Assembly (NCBI GenBank): GCA_021443845.1 | Contig: JABUTA010000006.1 | Coordinates: forward strand, 1 to 41,068 | Direction: 5' to 3' | Origin: Parasporobacterium sp. | Lineage (GTDB): Bacteria > Bacillota > Clostridia > Lachnospirales > Lachnospiraceae | DNA: 41,068 nt | Shown: positions 32,125 through 39,992 of the stretch, piece after piece | How positions within the stretch are numbered: the stretch's first letter is position 1 | How the letters are laid out: each line of letters starts with the position of its first letter | Translations under genes and position numbers: made by a program | Notes under the pieces: model-generated | What the model was told of the DNA's origin: nothing | Seen by the model: the letters and a program-made list of their open reading frames with translations, nothing else | The model's database searches: none

Positions 32125-34824
32125 ATGAAAAGCCGAAAACTATTACTGACAATAATCAAAAGCATCTTCAAACACAACCTCAATACTGTATTCATTGCGG
32201 CATCTGTAATGCTGCTTGTTGTGTTCCCCACTGTGATTGACGGGATGTCTCAGAATTTCATGAACAGAATAAGAGAAAACCGGGCCTCAGTATACGGGGC
32301 TTTCAATTATATTCTCTTCGATGATTCTGTCCCCTCCGGGGACAATGTGTTGCTGGATCATGACGGCAAGGCATCCCTGATCGAACATTATCCGGGGGAA
32401 CAGCTGGGATGCATGTACATAACGGACAGGTTATGGGATGGTGAGGAATGGTTCAACATAGGATACGCTGACGAGGAAGCCCTTACAATGGGCAGGATAA
32501 GATGTTCTGATGGCAGACTCCCTGAAAATGACTCAGAGGCGGCGCTCACGGCAGAGGCACTGGCATCTGTTAAAGAAGGAGCTGTGCCGGGAGATATTAT
32601 CAGCATAAATGACCGGGAATACGTGCTGACAGGAATTGTCGGCAATTACGGAAGGCTGTGGCCTAAGGGTGCGAAACAGATAAATACAGGTGTGGATTTT
32701 CCGGACATATTCCTCTGTGCCGGAGAGGCGGAGAACTTATATAAGAATACCCGTTATATACGAAGGGTAATTTTACAGGAACGGGGCTATGGACAGGACA
32801 GATCGGATAGTGATAAAGGATACCTTTTTAATACAAACTGGTATTTCGGAGAATTACAGACCAGAGATGAAGCAACCCCGGAGGGACTGATTACAATCTC
32901 CTATATAGCATGTGCATTTCTGCTGATAAGTGTAATGCTGTTTTCCGGAAAGAAGACCGCATACCGTTATTATGTGCTGCGGCTGTCAGGACTCACTGCA
33001 GGAAAATGCAGGAAGATTTATAACTTCGAACTTTTAATGTATCTTGCGGCAGGGGGCATAATCGGGGCAGTGATAAGCGTGGCCGGCACATTGATTTCAG
33101 TCATGCGGCTGTATGATTCCATAAACATAACCCGGGGAGTCGATATAGATGTGATGCATCTTCTGGAGGCTTTTATACTGGCTGCCTGCGTTCTGTTTGC
33201 CGCAGGGAATATAATATTCAGTTTTTCTTTACGGAAAAAGACAGAAAGAAGCGGCAGGCATAGGAATGCGAGACGGACAGGCATGCTGAGACTGTCTTCT
33301 ATAGAGTTCAGATCCTCTCCGTTTACATTTGTAATGATGGTGCTTCTCCTGGGGGTTTCTCTGTCATTTTTTGTATATGTGGAAACATACATAGGTGATT
33401 TCACGAAAAAATCAGCATATACCGGGGGAAATGCCGGAGAGATGGGTATGGACTATGACTTTGAGCTTCTTGCAAAGAGCACAGAAAGCACAGATTCTTA
33501 TTTACAGTCTGACGATGAGGATATCTGCTATTACCTTTCTTATGAGACAGGAGGAATCAGCCGGGAAGATATTCAGAAATATACGGATATAGATGGCGTG
33601 AAGGAGGTAAGCGGATATAAGGTGACCGATAAGATACTCATTCTCAGGGAACCTTCTGCGTTTGATGATTATCTGGATTTAACTGATACTTATTATGACG
33701 GGCAGTACAGTATCAACATGCAGCTGAGGGAATATTCCCGTATGGGATTAATGACAGGTGATGAGCAGGCTCTGGAAAAGGGCCATGAAAAAATGTTTGA
33801 GATTCTGGGATATGAAAAGGACAGTGTTATACAGACAACCTTGAATGGTTATTCTGAAAAGGACATCAGGTCATTTGAACCATATGTGGCGGAAGGTCAT
33901 ATAGATATGGATAAGCTTAACAGCGGTGAGGAAATTATACTGCTGGTCCCTTCGGTATGGTATTCAGAGAAGGAAGTGGATGGAAAGATCCAGCGGGGCA
34001 TAGGATATTTACAGCATGAAACCCGTGAAGGCGAGATATACGCAGAGGACACTTTATTTCATGCAGGTGACACCATAGTTATCTCAGAATATTCATCCGG
34101 AGGAAAATACAATTCATATATTAACGAAAAAGAGATAACCGAAGGTGTTAACAGAAAGGACATTACGTGCCGCATAGGTGCAATCATACGGAGCTATATC
34201 GGATGGTTCGATATGCCATACTCGATGCAGCTGCTGCCGGTAACGTATCAGATATTGACCACAGCTGAGGCATTTGACAGCCTGGGAATCACTGCTTCAT
34301 ACACCAGGCTGAGGATATATGCCGAGGATACTGCTGACACAGTTAAACTGACAGAGGATATCATAGTGGCTGCGGAGGGGTTCTCCAATATGGAGCTGAA
34401 AAGCATGACGGATCTTCTGGTGGATTACCGGGAACTAAATGCATTGATAACACTTATGTGCAGGGTCCTTCTGGCTGTAGTGATATTTACGGGACTGTTT
34501 TCATTCGCATTTCTGTTCATATCCAAGACAGGAATGAACAGAAGATATTACCGGCTTTACATCATTAACGGACTGTCAGGTAAAAGGCTGTACCTGATGA
34601 TGCTGCTGCAGGCTCTGGCACTTTCTGTCATGGCAGCGGCAGTATCTCTGCCGTTAAGTATCCTGGCAGCAGGAAGGAGTATTGTTGAAATATTTGATAT
34701 ACTGGCAGGTCTTGGCATATCAGCAGCAGGATGGAGCCTTACAGCTGCGGTGTATGTGTGCTTCCTGGCATTGCTGTGCCTCGTGTGCCGGAGGATGGCT
34801 GTTTCGTCAAAGATGTCTTTATGA
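32125..34824 (+). CDS. FtsX-type ABC transporter permease
   Basis: Large membrane protein of 899 residues, partner of the ATPase encoded 154 bases downstream. One membrane segment near residues 18-40 is followed by an extracellular region of about 200 residues, three segments (about 250-370), another near 395-415, a second large extracellular region (about 430-760) and three final segments. This duplicated FtsX layout belongs to the MacB/LolCE/BceB-like class, which acts mechanically on lipoproteins, peptides or envelope enzymes rather than as a pore. No typical SD is seen before the ATG at 32125, but starting later would remove the first membrane segment. Substrate unknown; antimicrobial-peptide or lipid handling are possibilities. 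No sensor kinase is adjacent. Confidence 0.87.
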   Translation: MKSRKLLLTIIKSIFKHNLNTVFIAASVMLLVVFPTVIDGMSQNFMNRIRENRASVYGAFNYILFDDSVPSGDNVLLDHDGKASLIEHYPGEQLGCMYITDRLWDGEEWFNIGYADEEALTMGRIRCSDGRLPENDSEAALTAEALASVKEGAVPGDIISINDREYVLTGIVGNYGRLWPKGAKQINTGVDFPDIFLCAGEAENLYKNTRYIRRVILQERGYGQDRSDSDKGYLFNTNWYFGELQTRDEATPEGLITISYIACAFLLISVMLFSGKKTAYRYYVLRLSGLTAGKCRKIYNFELLMYLAAGGIIGAVISVAGTLISVMRLYDSINITRGVDIDVMHLLEAFILAACVLFAAGNIIFSFSLRKKTERSGRHRNARRTGMLRLSSIEFRSSPFTFVMMVLLLGVSLSFFVYVETYIGDFTKKSAYTGGNAGEMGMDYDFELLAKSTESTDSYLQSDDEDICYYLSYETGGISREDIQKYTDIDGVKEVSGYKVTDKILILREPSAFDDYLDLTDTYYDGQYSINMQLREYSRMGLMTGDEQALEKGHEKMFEILGYEKDSVIQTTLNGYSEKDIRSFEPYVAEGHIDMDKLNSGEEIILLVPSVWYSEKEVDGKIQRGIGYLQHETREGEIYAEDTLFHAGDTIVISEYSSGGKYNSYINEKEITEGVNRKDITCRIGAIIRSYIGWFDMPYSMQLLPVTYQILTTAEAFDSLGITASYTRLRIYAEDTADTVKLTEDIIVAAEGFSNMELKSMTDLLVDYRELNALITLMCRVLLAVVIFTGLFSFAFLFISKTGMNRRYYRLYIINGLSGKRLYLMMLLQALALSVMAAAVSLPLSILAAGRSIVEIFDILAGLGISAAGWSLTAAVYVCFLALLCLVCRRMAVSSKMSL

Positions 34825-34858
34825 CATGTGTGCCGCACCTGATCGGCAGGGGAATTTT

Positions 34859-34978
34859 AGAAAAAGCTTCATCCATACCCGAAAGAAAGCAGCATATGGG
34901 CGGAATGTCGGGCGGAGATGAAGGATTCTGATGAAAAAACAGAAAAACTTCATCCGTACCCGGAAAAGAGCAGTATGA
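34859..34978 (+). repeat. Imperfect direct repeat between permease and ATPase genes
   Basis: A 38-40 base unit occurs at 34859-34898 and again at 34941-34978, sharing CTTCATCC-TACCCG-AAA and GCAG-ATG. Both copies read in the same frame as K-FI-TRK-A, so the repeat looks like a duplicated coding segment. The second copy makes most of the 15-codon ORF described next. Confidence 0.65.
34931..34978 (+). CDS. Fifteen-codon basic peptide ORF directly before the ATPase
   Basis: ATG at 34931, five bases after GAAGGA, encodes MKKQKNFIRTRKRAV and ends with TGA at 34976-34978. The ATPase ATG follows with no gap (TGA-ATG), so ribosomes could restart there. The peptide is strongly basic (8 Lys/Arg of 15). 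It may be a leader peptide that controls ATPase translation, or simply the coupling device. Evidence is position and SD only. Confidence 0.4.
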   Translation: MKKQKNFIRTRKRAV

Positions 34979-35719
34979 ATGAGCGAAAAGAAAGGCAGAG
35001 AAAAGATGGGAAAGATAATACAGATCAATAACCTGTACAAGGAATACAGATCAAAAAGCTGCACTGTCAGTGTGCTGAAGGATATCAACCTGGAGATAGA
35101 GAGAGGAGAAATAGCGGTGCTGCTGGGCCGCAGCGGTTCAGGCAAGACCACGCTGCTGAATGTAATAGGCGGACTTCTGACTCCTGACAAGGGAAATGTT
35201 CTCATAGATGGTCAGGAACTATATGGCGGCACAAAGGATCTGTTCGGGCTGGGACTTGGGGGCATCAGTGAAAGCAGGAGAGCAGAGATCAGAAATAAAA
35301 AAATAGGTTATATCTATCAGGATATTAACCTTATTAATGAACTCAATGTTCTGGAAAATATCAGGCTTCCTTTTGACATAGCCGGGCGCAGGTATGACAT
35401 TGAATATGAGAATAAGATAATAGATATGCTCCGTCTAAGGGACCGGCTAAGATTCTATCCGGCTCAGTTATCAGGAGGAGAACGTCAGAGGACTGCCATA
35501 GCAAGGGCGATGGTCAAGAAGCCTTCCATCATTCTTGCTGATGAGCCTAACGGCAATCTGGACTCCAGAACAGGAAGAGAACTGATGGAATTTATAAAAG
35601 AGTTCGGCAGGGAACAGTCACAGACATTCCTGGTGGTCACCCATGATAAGACCTGGCTGGAGTATGCAGACAAAGTATATGAAATATCAGATGGAGAGGT
35701 GCTGCCATATGTAAGCTGA
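34979..35719 (+). CDS. ABC transporter ATP-binding protein (MacB/LolD type)
   Basis: ATPase of 246 residues serving the FtsX-type permease upstream. Walker A is LLGRSGSGKTTLLN near 48-61, the Q-loop is GYIYQDINLI, the signature is LSGGERQRTAIARAM, Walker B is IILADEPNGNLD and the switch histidine is in VVTHDKTW. The sequence order and the NGNLD ending are characteristic of the MacB/LolD/BceA class. A short insert after the first beta sheet (GGTKDLFGLGLGGISESRR, about residues 85-103) is longer than usual. Start at ATG 34979, immediately after the stop of a 15-codon ORF; an internal ATG at 35006 is an alternative start. Confidence 0.95.
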   Translation: MSEKKGREKMGKIIQINNLYKEYRSKSCTVSVLKDINLEIERGEIAVLLGRSGSGKTTLLNVIGGLLTPDKGNVLIDGQELYGGTKDLFGLGLGGISESRRAEIRNKKIGYIYQDINLINELNVLENIRLPFDIAGRRYDIEYENKIIDMLRLRDRLRFYPAQLSGGERQRTAIARAMVKKPSIILADEPNGNLDSRTGRELMEFIKEFGREQSQTFLVVTHDKTWLEYADKVYEISDGEVLPYVS

Positions 35720-35759
35720 ATATTGCAGCATGAGATACCGCGCGATATATAAGAACGGC

Positions 35760-35784
35760 GCAGACAATTCAAATGATTGTCTGC
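35760..35784. terminator. Hairpin after the ABC ATPase gene
   Basis: GCAGACAAT (35760-35768) pairs perfectly with ATTGTCTGC (35776-35784). A run of seven T residues lies 17 bases further on (35801-35808), separated by a small CCGG hairpin, so termination efficiency is uncertain. Confidence 0.55.
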
Positions 35785-36000
35785 ACCGGTTCGGAAACTT
35801 CTTTTTTTATAGCTTTGTATCCGAGAAGCAGATTAGGGACAAATATATCTTCATCTGATTTGTATTTCGTCAAACCAGACTTTTGTAGCTTTAACACTTT
35901 CAGCGAAAGTATTCATTCCATGCCTCCTTAATAACTTCGGAATTTTGGCTAATCCGCTGCCTTTTCTTACATGAATATGACATGGTTCTGTAGGATGTTG
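35769..36000 (-). pseudogene. Decayed DUF4160 / DUF2442 gene pair
   Basis: Read on the minus strand, three reading-frame pieces resemble two neighbouring families. EPCHIHV and following residues (about 35988-35945) look like the DUF4160 core, and EVIKEAWNEYFR (ending at 35899) like its C-terminus in another frame, with the middle missing. An ATG at 35916, after AAGGAGG, opens NTFAESVKATKVWFDE, as in DUF2442 starts, but stops at 35851; the typical end (SDEDIFVPNLLLGYKA) continues in a second frame to TGA at 35771-35769. Deletions and frameshifts have disabled both genes. Such pairs are common in Clostridia and of uncertain function. Only short segments remain, so the call is moderate. Confidence 0.6.
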
Positions 36001-36007
36001 TCGTCAT

Positions 36008-37249
36008 TTATCTGATCTTATATTCTATAAGATTTGCCTTGGCAAATTTCATGGCATAGCTTTCTTCGCCGCATATTATGGTGAGATTTCTGTGGCACTG
36101 CAGAAATGCTCCGGTCCCGATATCTGTTACGCTGTCGGGAATGGTGACTGTTTCCAGAGTTCTGCACATTCCGAAGGCGGAGGTGCCTATTTCAGTAACT
36201 CCGTCAGGGATTACCAGTTCTGTTAACTTCCGGCAGTTGAAAAAGGCACGGTCGCCTATGAACTTAAGGCCTTCGGAAAGATTAATCCGTGCAAGATTGT
36301 CACATCCTGCAAAAGCGTCAGCTGATATGAATTCAACACCGGACGGGATATCAACAGTCTCCAGATTCGTGCACTGGGTAAAAGTATATTCTGAAATACA
36401 GCGTATACCGTCAGGCAACCGGATTTCCTTAATATACTGATTGCCGGCAAAGGCATAGGGATATATGGAGACTGTTCCTTCCGGAACTTCGTAAAATTCA
36501 TCTGTTTTTGATTCGGGATACCATATAAGTTCGGACTGATCCTTTCTGAACAGCACCTCATCAATAATCTCATATGCCGGGTTTTCCGGGTCTGTCTTTA
36601 TATGAAGATCCGGGCACCGGCTGAATGCACTGGGATTGATCTGGCGAACAGTTTTCGGAATGGTCAGTTCTTCCAGTTCAGGATGTCCTTCAAATGCGCC
36701 GCTTTCTATGATATCGGTTTTGTGTCCGTCTATCTCATCGGGAATGATCAGGCCGGTGCTGTCGTATCTCAGATACGATATAATGACAGCAGCATTATTT
36801 GAATCAACAGAATACTTGAAACTTCCGTCTGCTGAAAGCTTTTCCCTGCCTATAACGGCACTGTTGGCAATCAGAAAATAGGCTGCAGTCATTACAAGAC
36901 AGGCTATAAGTGCAACTGTTACAGAGTATATTATTTTTCTGCGCCTTACGCTGCCCACAAATCCCCGGAAGCTTTCCTCTGACACGTCTTTTATTTTATT
37001 TTCGGGGTGGAATATTTCTTCAGGCAGATCCATGGAATAGATTCTGAGTTCCTCCCGGCATGCATTGCAGGACTTTAGATGTTCCGAAACAAATGCCTTA
37101 GATTCCTCACTCAGCAGCCCGTCCTGATAGGAGGGCAGAAGATCCCTTACAATATGGCACTCCATGTTTCCGGAATTTATGATACTGCAATAATTGCCTG
37201 GTTCATTTGCTGAATCGGCTGGTATGTTGTAATTGCTTTCGGTTTTCAT
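36008..37249 (-). CDS. Anti-sigma factor with zinc finger, membrane segment and leucine-rich repeats
   Basis: 413 residues from the ATG at 37249 (eight bases after AAGGG); an ATG at 37165 starting MECHIVRDLLP is also possible and gives a typical anti-sigma N-terminus. A zf-HC2-type domain (ECHIVRDLLPSYQDGLLSEE through HLKSCNACREEL) binds the sigma factor encoded upstream. One membrane segment follows (IIYSVTVALIACLVMTAAYFL, about residues 107-127 from this start), then an extracytoplasmic C-terminal half with about seven BspA-like leucine-rich repeats (IPDGVTEIGTSAFGMCRTLE and variants, about 190-385). The fusion suggests that the repeats sense something outside the cell. Its gene follows the sigma gene by about 35 bases in the same operon. 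Confidence 0.9.
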   Translation of the reverse strand: MKTESNYNIPADSANEPGNYCSIINSGNMECHIVRDLLPSYQDGLLSEESKAFVSEHLKSCNACREELRIYSMDLPEEIFHPENKIKDVSEESFRGFVGSVRRRKIIYSVTVALIACLVMTAAYFLIANSAVIGREKLSADGSFKYSVDSNNAAVIISYLRYDSTGLIIPDEIDGHKTDIIESGAFEGHPELEELTIPKTVRQINPSAFSRCPDLHIKTDPENPAYEIIDEVLFRKDQSELIWYPESKTDEFYEVPEGTVSIYPYAFAGNQYIKEIRLPDGIRCISEYTFTQCTNLETVDIPSGVEFISADAFAGCDNLARINLSEGLKFIGDRAFFNCRKLTELVIPDGVTEIGTSAFGMCRTLETVTIPDSVTDIGTGAFLQCHRNLTIICGEESYAMKFAKANLIEYKIR

Positions 37250-37284
37250 AAACAAAACCCTTTCGTTCTATCTTGTGCAGCTGA

Positions 37285-37800
37285 CTAAATGATCCCTCTC
37301 TGAATAAGTTTGCTGATGATCATTTTCTTCGCCCTGAAAAATGTTACATTGCCCCAGTTCTCGCTTTTGCCGAACAGTGCGGCTATTTCCTTAAAACTCA
37401 GTTCTCCGAATATCCTCAGGGTAAATACCTCTTTATATGGGTCCGGCATTTCATGAAGTACCTCGTGAATCTTCATGGCCATATCCCTTTGGGCAATGAG
37501 CTCATCAAATGCGGCCTTTCGGTCGTCCGGTATATCTTCCGTTTCGGAAACAGGGACTGATCTATGTGCCAGTTTCCTGTCATTTATCCAGGTGTTCCTG
37601 GCTATGCTGCACAGCCAGGTAAGAAGACTTGAATCTCCCCTGAAGCTTCCGATGCTGTTCATGGCCTTAAGGAAGGTTTCCTGAGTAAGTTCTGAAGCGG
37701 ATTCTCTGTCTTTTGTCAGAAAAAGAGCATACCTTAACACAGCTTCATACTCTGTCTGAAGGGAGGTGATGATATTATCTTTGCCTTTTTTTAGTGTCAA
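37285..37800 (-). CDS. ECF-type RNA polymerase sigma factor
   Basis: Extracytoplasmic-function sigma factor of 171 residues that redirects RNA polymerase when its anti-sigma partner lets go. Region 2 is visible as YALFLTKDRESASELTQETFLKAM and SFRGDSSLLTWLCSIARNTW (about 24-72, given in two pieces), with the typical DRESASELTQETF and TWLCSIARN motifs; region 4 is MPDPYKEVFTLRIFGELSFKEIAALFG (about 117-143), a standard HTH. The TTG start at 37800 follows GGAGAT five bases upstream; the first in-frame ATG is too far inside. It is followed by the anti-sigma gene, the usual order. Its target promoters are unknown; no obvious ECF promoter was identified upstream. Confidence 0.93.
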   Translation of the reverse strand: MTLKKGKDNIITSLQTEYEAVLRYALFLTKDRESASELTQETFLKAMNSIGSFRGDSSLLTWLCSIARNTWINDRKLAHRSVPVSETEDIPDDRKAAFDELIAQRDMAMKIHEVLHEMPDPYKEVFTLRIFGELSFKEIAALFGKSENWGNVTFFRAKKMIISKLIQRGII

Positions 37801-37920
37801 AACTTATCTCCGTCGGAAAATAAAATACCTTTTACCTGTACAGACAATCGGGTATTAAAAAACTTACAGTATTTTTGGAATTTTCATGATAGGCAGGATT
37901 CCTGACCGGTCATCCCTGAC

Positions 37921-38796
37921 TCAGTCATAATCCTCCAGGAACATATGCTTCTCGCCATCTTTTTTATAGGCGATTATGGTGGCCAGATTGACATTTTCCA
38001 CGCTCTTGAAAATGTTTGCCTCCACATAGGGATTGGTCTTCTTCAGCATGGCTATGAGATTCTTAATCTCTATCCTTTTTGAATCGGAACTTCCGTCATC
38101 ATGTACAGCGGAGCAGGTCTCTGTAAATCTGCATGCGCACTGGATGAAATTCAGGTTATTGTAATCCCGCCATTTTTTGATATCTTCCTCACGGATAAGA
38201 TACATGGGTCTTATGAGCTCCATGCCTTCGAAGTTGGTGCTGTGGAGCTTGGGCATCATGGTCTGGACCTGACCGCCGTACAGCATCCCCATAAGAATGG
38301 TTTCTATCACGTCGTCATAATGATGCCCCAGGGCTATCTTATTGCACCCCAGCTCCTTTGCCTTGCTGTAAAGGTGACCTCTGCGCATTCTGGCGCAGAG
38401 ATAGCAGGGTGACTTTTCGATATCATAAACAGCATCGAATATCGTTGATTCGAAAATAGTTATAGGGACCCCCAGCTTCCGGGCATTGTCCTCAATAGTC
38501 TGACGGTTTATCTCATTATATCCCGGATCCATTACCAGAAATTCCAGGTCAAAGGCAAATTTGTTGTGCCATTTGAGCTCCTGAAAAAGCTTGGCCATGA
38601 GCATGGAATCCTTACCTCCTGAAATGCAGACGGCTATTCTATCATGCTCCTTCACCAGCTCATATCTGTTAATGGCCTTGGCAAAGGGGGTAAATATCTG
38701 CTTGTGGAATTTTTTCCGCAGGCTGAGTTCGGCTTTTTCCTGTATATCTTTGTATTCCGTAACTTCAGCAGGACTGATGGTTTTAATTTCGGTCAT
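37921..38796 (-). CDS. TtcA-family tRNA 2-thiocytidine synthetase-like protein
   Basis: PP-loop ATPase of 291 residues related to TtcA, which thiolates cytidine 32 of tRNA. The P-loop SGGKDSMLMAKLF begins near residue 48, and family cysteines appear as CYLCARMRRGHLYS and QCACRF (about 130 and 195). The GHHYDDVIET and PMYLIREEDI segments are also typical. The second cysteine pair is C-x-C rather than C-x-x-C, so the iron-sulphur ligation may differ. An upstream TTG (38805) is possible but sits too near its SD-like GAAAG; ATG at 38796 is chosen. An unusual TGACCGGTCA palindrome at 37903-37912 follows the gene. Confidence 0.85.
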   Translation of the reverse strand: MTEIKTISPAEVTEYKDIQEKAELSLRKKFHKQIFTPFAKAINRYELVKEHDRIAVCISGGKDSMLMAKLFQELKWHNKFAFDLEFLVMDPGYNEINRQTIEDNARKLGVPITIFESTIFDAVYDIEKSPCYLCARMRRGHLYSKAKELGCNKIALGHHYDDVIETILMGMLYGGQVQTMMPKLHSTNFEGMELIRPMYLIREEDIKKWRDYNNLNFIQCACRFTETCSAVHDDGSSDSKRIEIKNLIAMLKKTNPYVEANIFKSVENVNLATIIAYKKDGEKHMFLEDYD

Positions 38797-39081
38797 AATA
38801 TTCAATGCTTTCTGTATAATTATAAAGTTAATCCGCAGGGAACAGCTATTATCCGGATTTGCTGCTCCTTGTTTTACATATGATCCTTCTTATATCTGCC
38901 TGTATCTGTCGGCTATTCCGGTATAATATCATAAATACACTGATGTGTCCCTTAATTGCAGGAATAAATGGGGAAAAGTAAATGAATGATCAAAATTATC
39001 ATATGTGTGAAATGTACAAACTTTTTACAGCAAATGTCACAAATATTGTATATTTTAAATTGTGAATTATGCGAAAAAAGG

Positions 39082-39110
39082 TTGAAAAATCACCGGTTAA
39101 ATATGATAAT
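39082..39110 (+). promoter_or_regulatory. Promoter of the decarboxylase operon or of a small RNA
   Basis: TTGAAA at 39082-39087 and GATAAT at 39105-39110 are 17 bases apart. Transcription would start near 39117. The preceding 38806-39081 holds no other recognisable gene. This is a good sigma-A-type promoter. Confidence 0.7.
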
Positions 39111-39134
39111 AATATAACGAATGGACTTAATATT

Positions 39135-39197
39135 CTGATAACACCTTCGTAAGCGATGGAATAATATCGTATAAATATATGTTATCAGCTTTTTTTA
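39135..39197 (+). terminator. Leader terminator or small-RNA terminator before the decarboxylase genes
   Basis: CTGATAACA (39135-39143) pairs perfectly with TGTTATCAG (39180-39188), enclosing CGAT/ATCG inner pairs, and is followed by C and seven T residues (39190-39196). It lies about 20 bases after the predicted start site and 74 bases before the first gene. A second inverted repeat ATGCAG/CTGCAT (39197-39229) lies just downstream. It could be an attenuator leader or the end of an 80-nt RNA. Confidence 0.6.
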
Positions 39198-39270
39198 TGC
39201 AGTAATGTGAATATTTCCGGATGCTGCATATACAAATACAGTTTTTGTAAAAAACGAAAGGGAGGGGAGC

Positions 39271-39558
39271 ATGGAATATTCCAATTTGTTTGTATGCCTT
39301 ATGGGCATCATCACGGTATTCATTGGTCTGATATGTATCATTATCCTTGTTTCGATAATGAGCGGAATTGTTCGCAAAACCGAAAAGGCCATGGATAAGA
39401 AAGCAGCGCCTGCACCTGCACCGGCAGTACAGCCGGCAGCCGGACAGAGCACACTCACAGGTGAAACAGTGGCGGCCATTTCAGCAGTACTGGCTGAAGA
39501 AATGGGTGCCGATGTGAGCGCTATCCGTATCAAGTCAATAAAGAAAGTGCAGGCATGA
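39271..39558 (+). CDS. Sodium-pumping decarboxylase gamma subunit (OadG-like)
   Basis: Small membrane anchor of 95 residues that holds the decarboxylase complex together. A single membrane segment (MGIITVFIGLICIIILVSIM, about residues 11-30) is followed by a charged KTEKAMDKK stretch, an Ala/Pro-rich linker (APAPAPAVQPAAG) and a conserved-looking tail (ETVAAISAVLAEEMGADVSA, near 65-84). This is the usual OadG plan. GGGAGGGG precedes the ATG at 39271. It is the first of at least three genes; the alpha (carboxyltransferase) subunit is not in the window. The complex could be an oxaloacetate, methylmalonyl-CoA or glutaconyl-CoA decarboxylase. Confidence 0.88.
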   Translation: MEYSNLFVCLMGIITVFIGLICIIILVSIMSGIVRKTEKAMDKKAAPAPAPAVQPAAGQSTLTGETVAAISAVLAEEMGADVSAIRIKSIKKVQA

Positions 39559-39626
39559 AGCTGATCATGCCCGGTCATGCTGTCAGTTTCTGGCAGAGGA
39601 AAGGAAAATATTAGAGGAAAGATATT

Positions 39627-39977
39627 ATGAAAAAGTACAGAGTTAATGTAAACGGAACAGTTTATGAAGTAGAAGTAGAAGAAATGACAGGCGCACCGGC
39701 ACAAGCTCCGGCGGCAGCTCCGGCACCTGCAGCAGCCCCGGCTCCGGCAGCAGCTCCTGCAGGCGGCGAGACTATCGTAGCACCTATGCCGGGCAACATC
39801 CTTGACGTAAGAGTTAACAAGGGTGACCATGTAAAGGCAGGCCAGATCCTGATGATCCTTGAAGCCATGAAGATGGAAAACGAAATCATGTGCCCCCACG
39901 ACGGCGTTATCGCTTCTGTAAATGTAACAAAGGGTGCAACAGTAGAACCGGACACAGTTCTGTGTGTTCTTGCATAA
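39627..39977 (+). CDS. Biotin carboxyl carrier protein of the decarboxylase
   Basis: Biotinylated swinging-arm subunit of 116 residues. Residues 1-20 form a small beta start (KKYRVNVNGTVYEVEVEE), then an Ala/Pro linker (PAAAPAPAAAPA, about 25-48), and a C-terminal biotinyl domain whose attachment lysine lies in EAMKME near residue 84. The domain shuttles CO2 from the missing carboxyltransferase to the membrane beta subunit, which is encoded next. GAGGAAAG precedes the ATG at 39627. The linker allows the arm to move; its length is normal. Confidence 0.95.
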   Translation: MKKYRVNVNGTVYEVEVEEMTGAPAQAPAAAPAPAAAPAPAAAPAGGETIVAPMPGNILDVRVNKGDHVKAGQILMILEAMKMENEIMCPHDGVIASVNVTKGATVEPDTVLCVLA

Positions 39978-39992
39978 TCGGAGGTAATCTTC

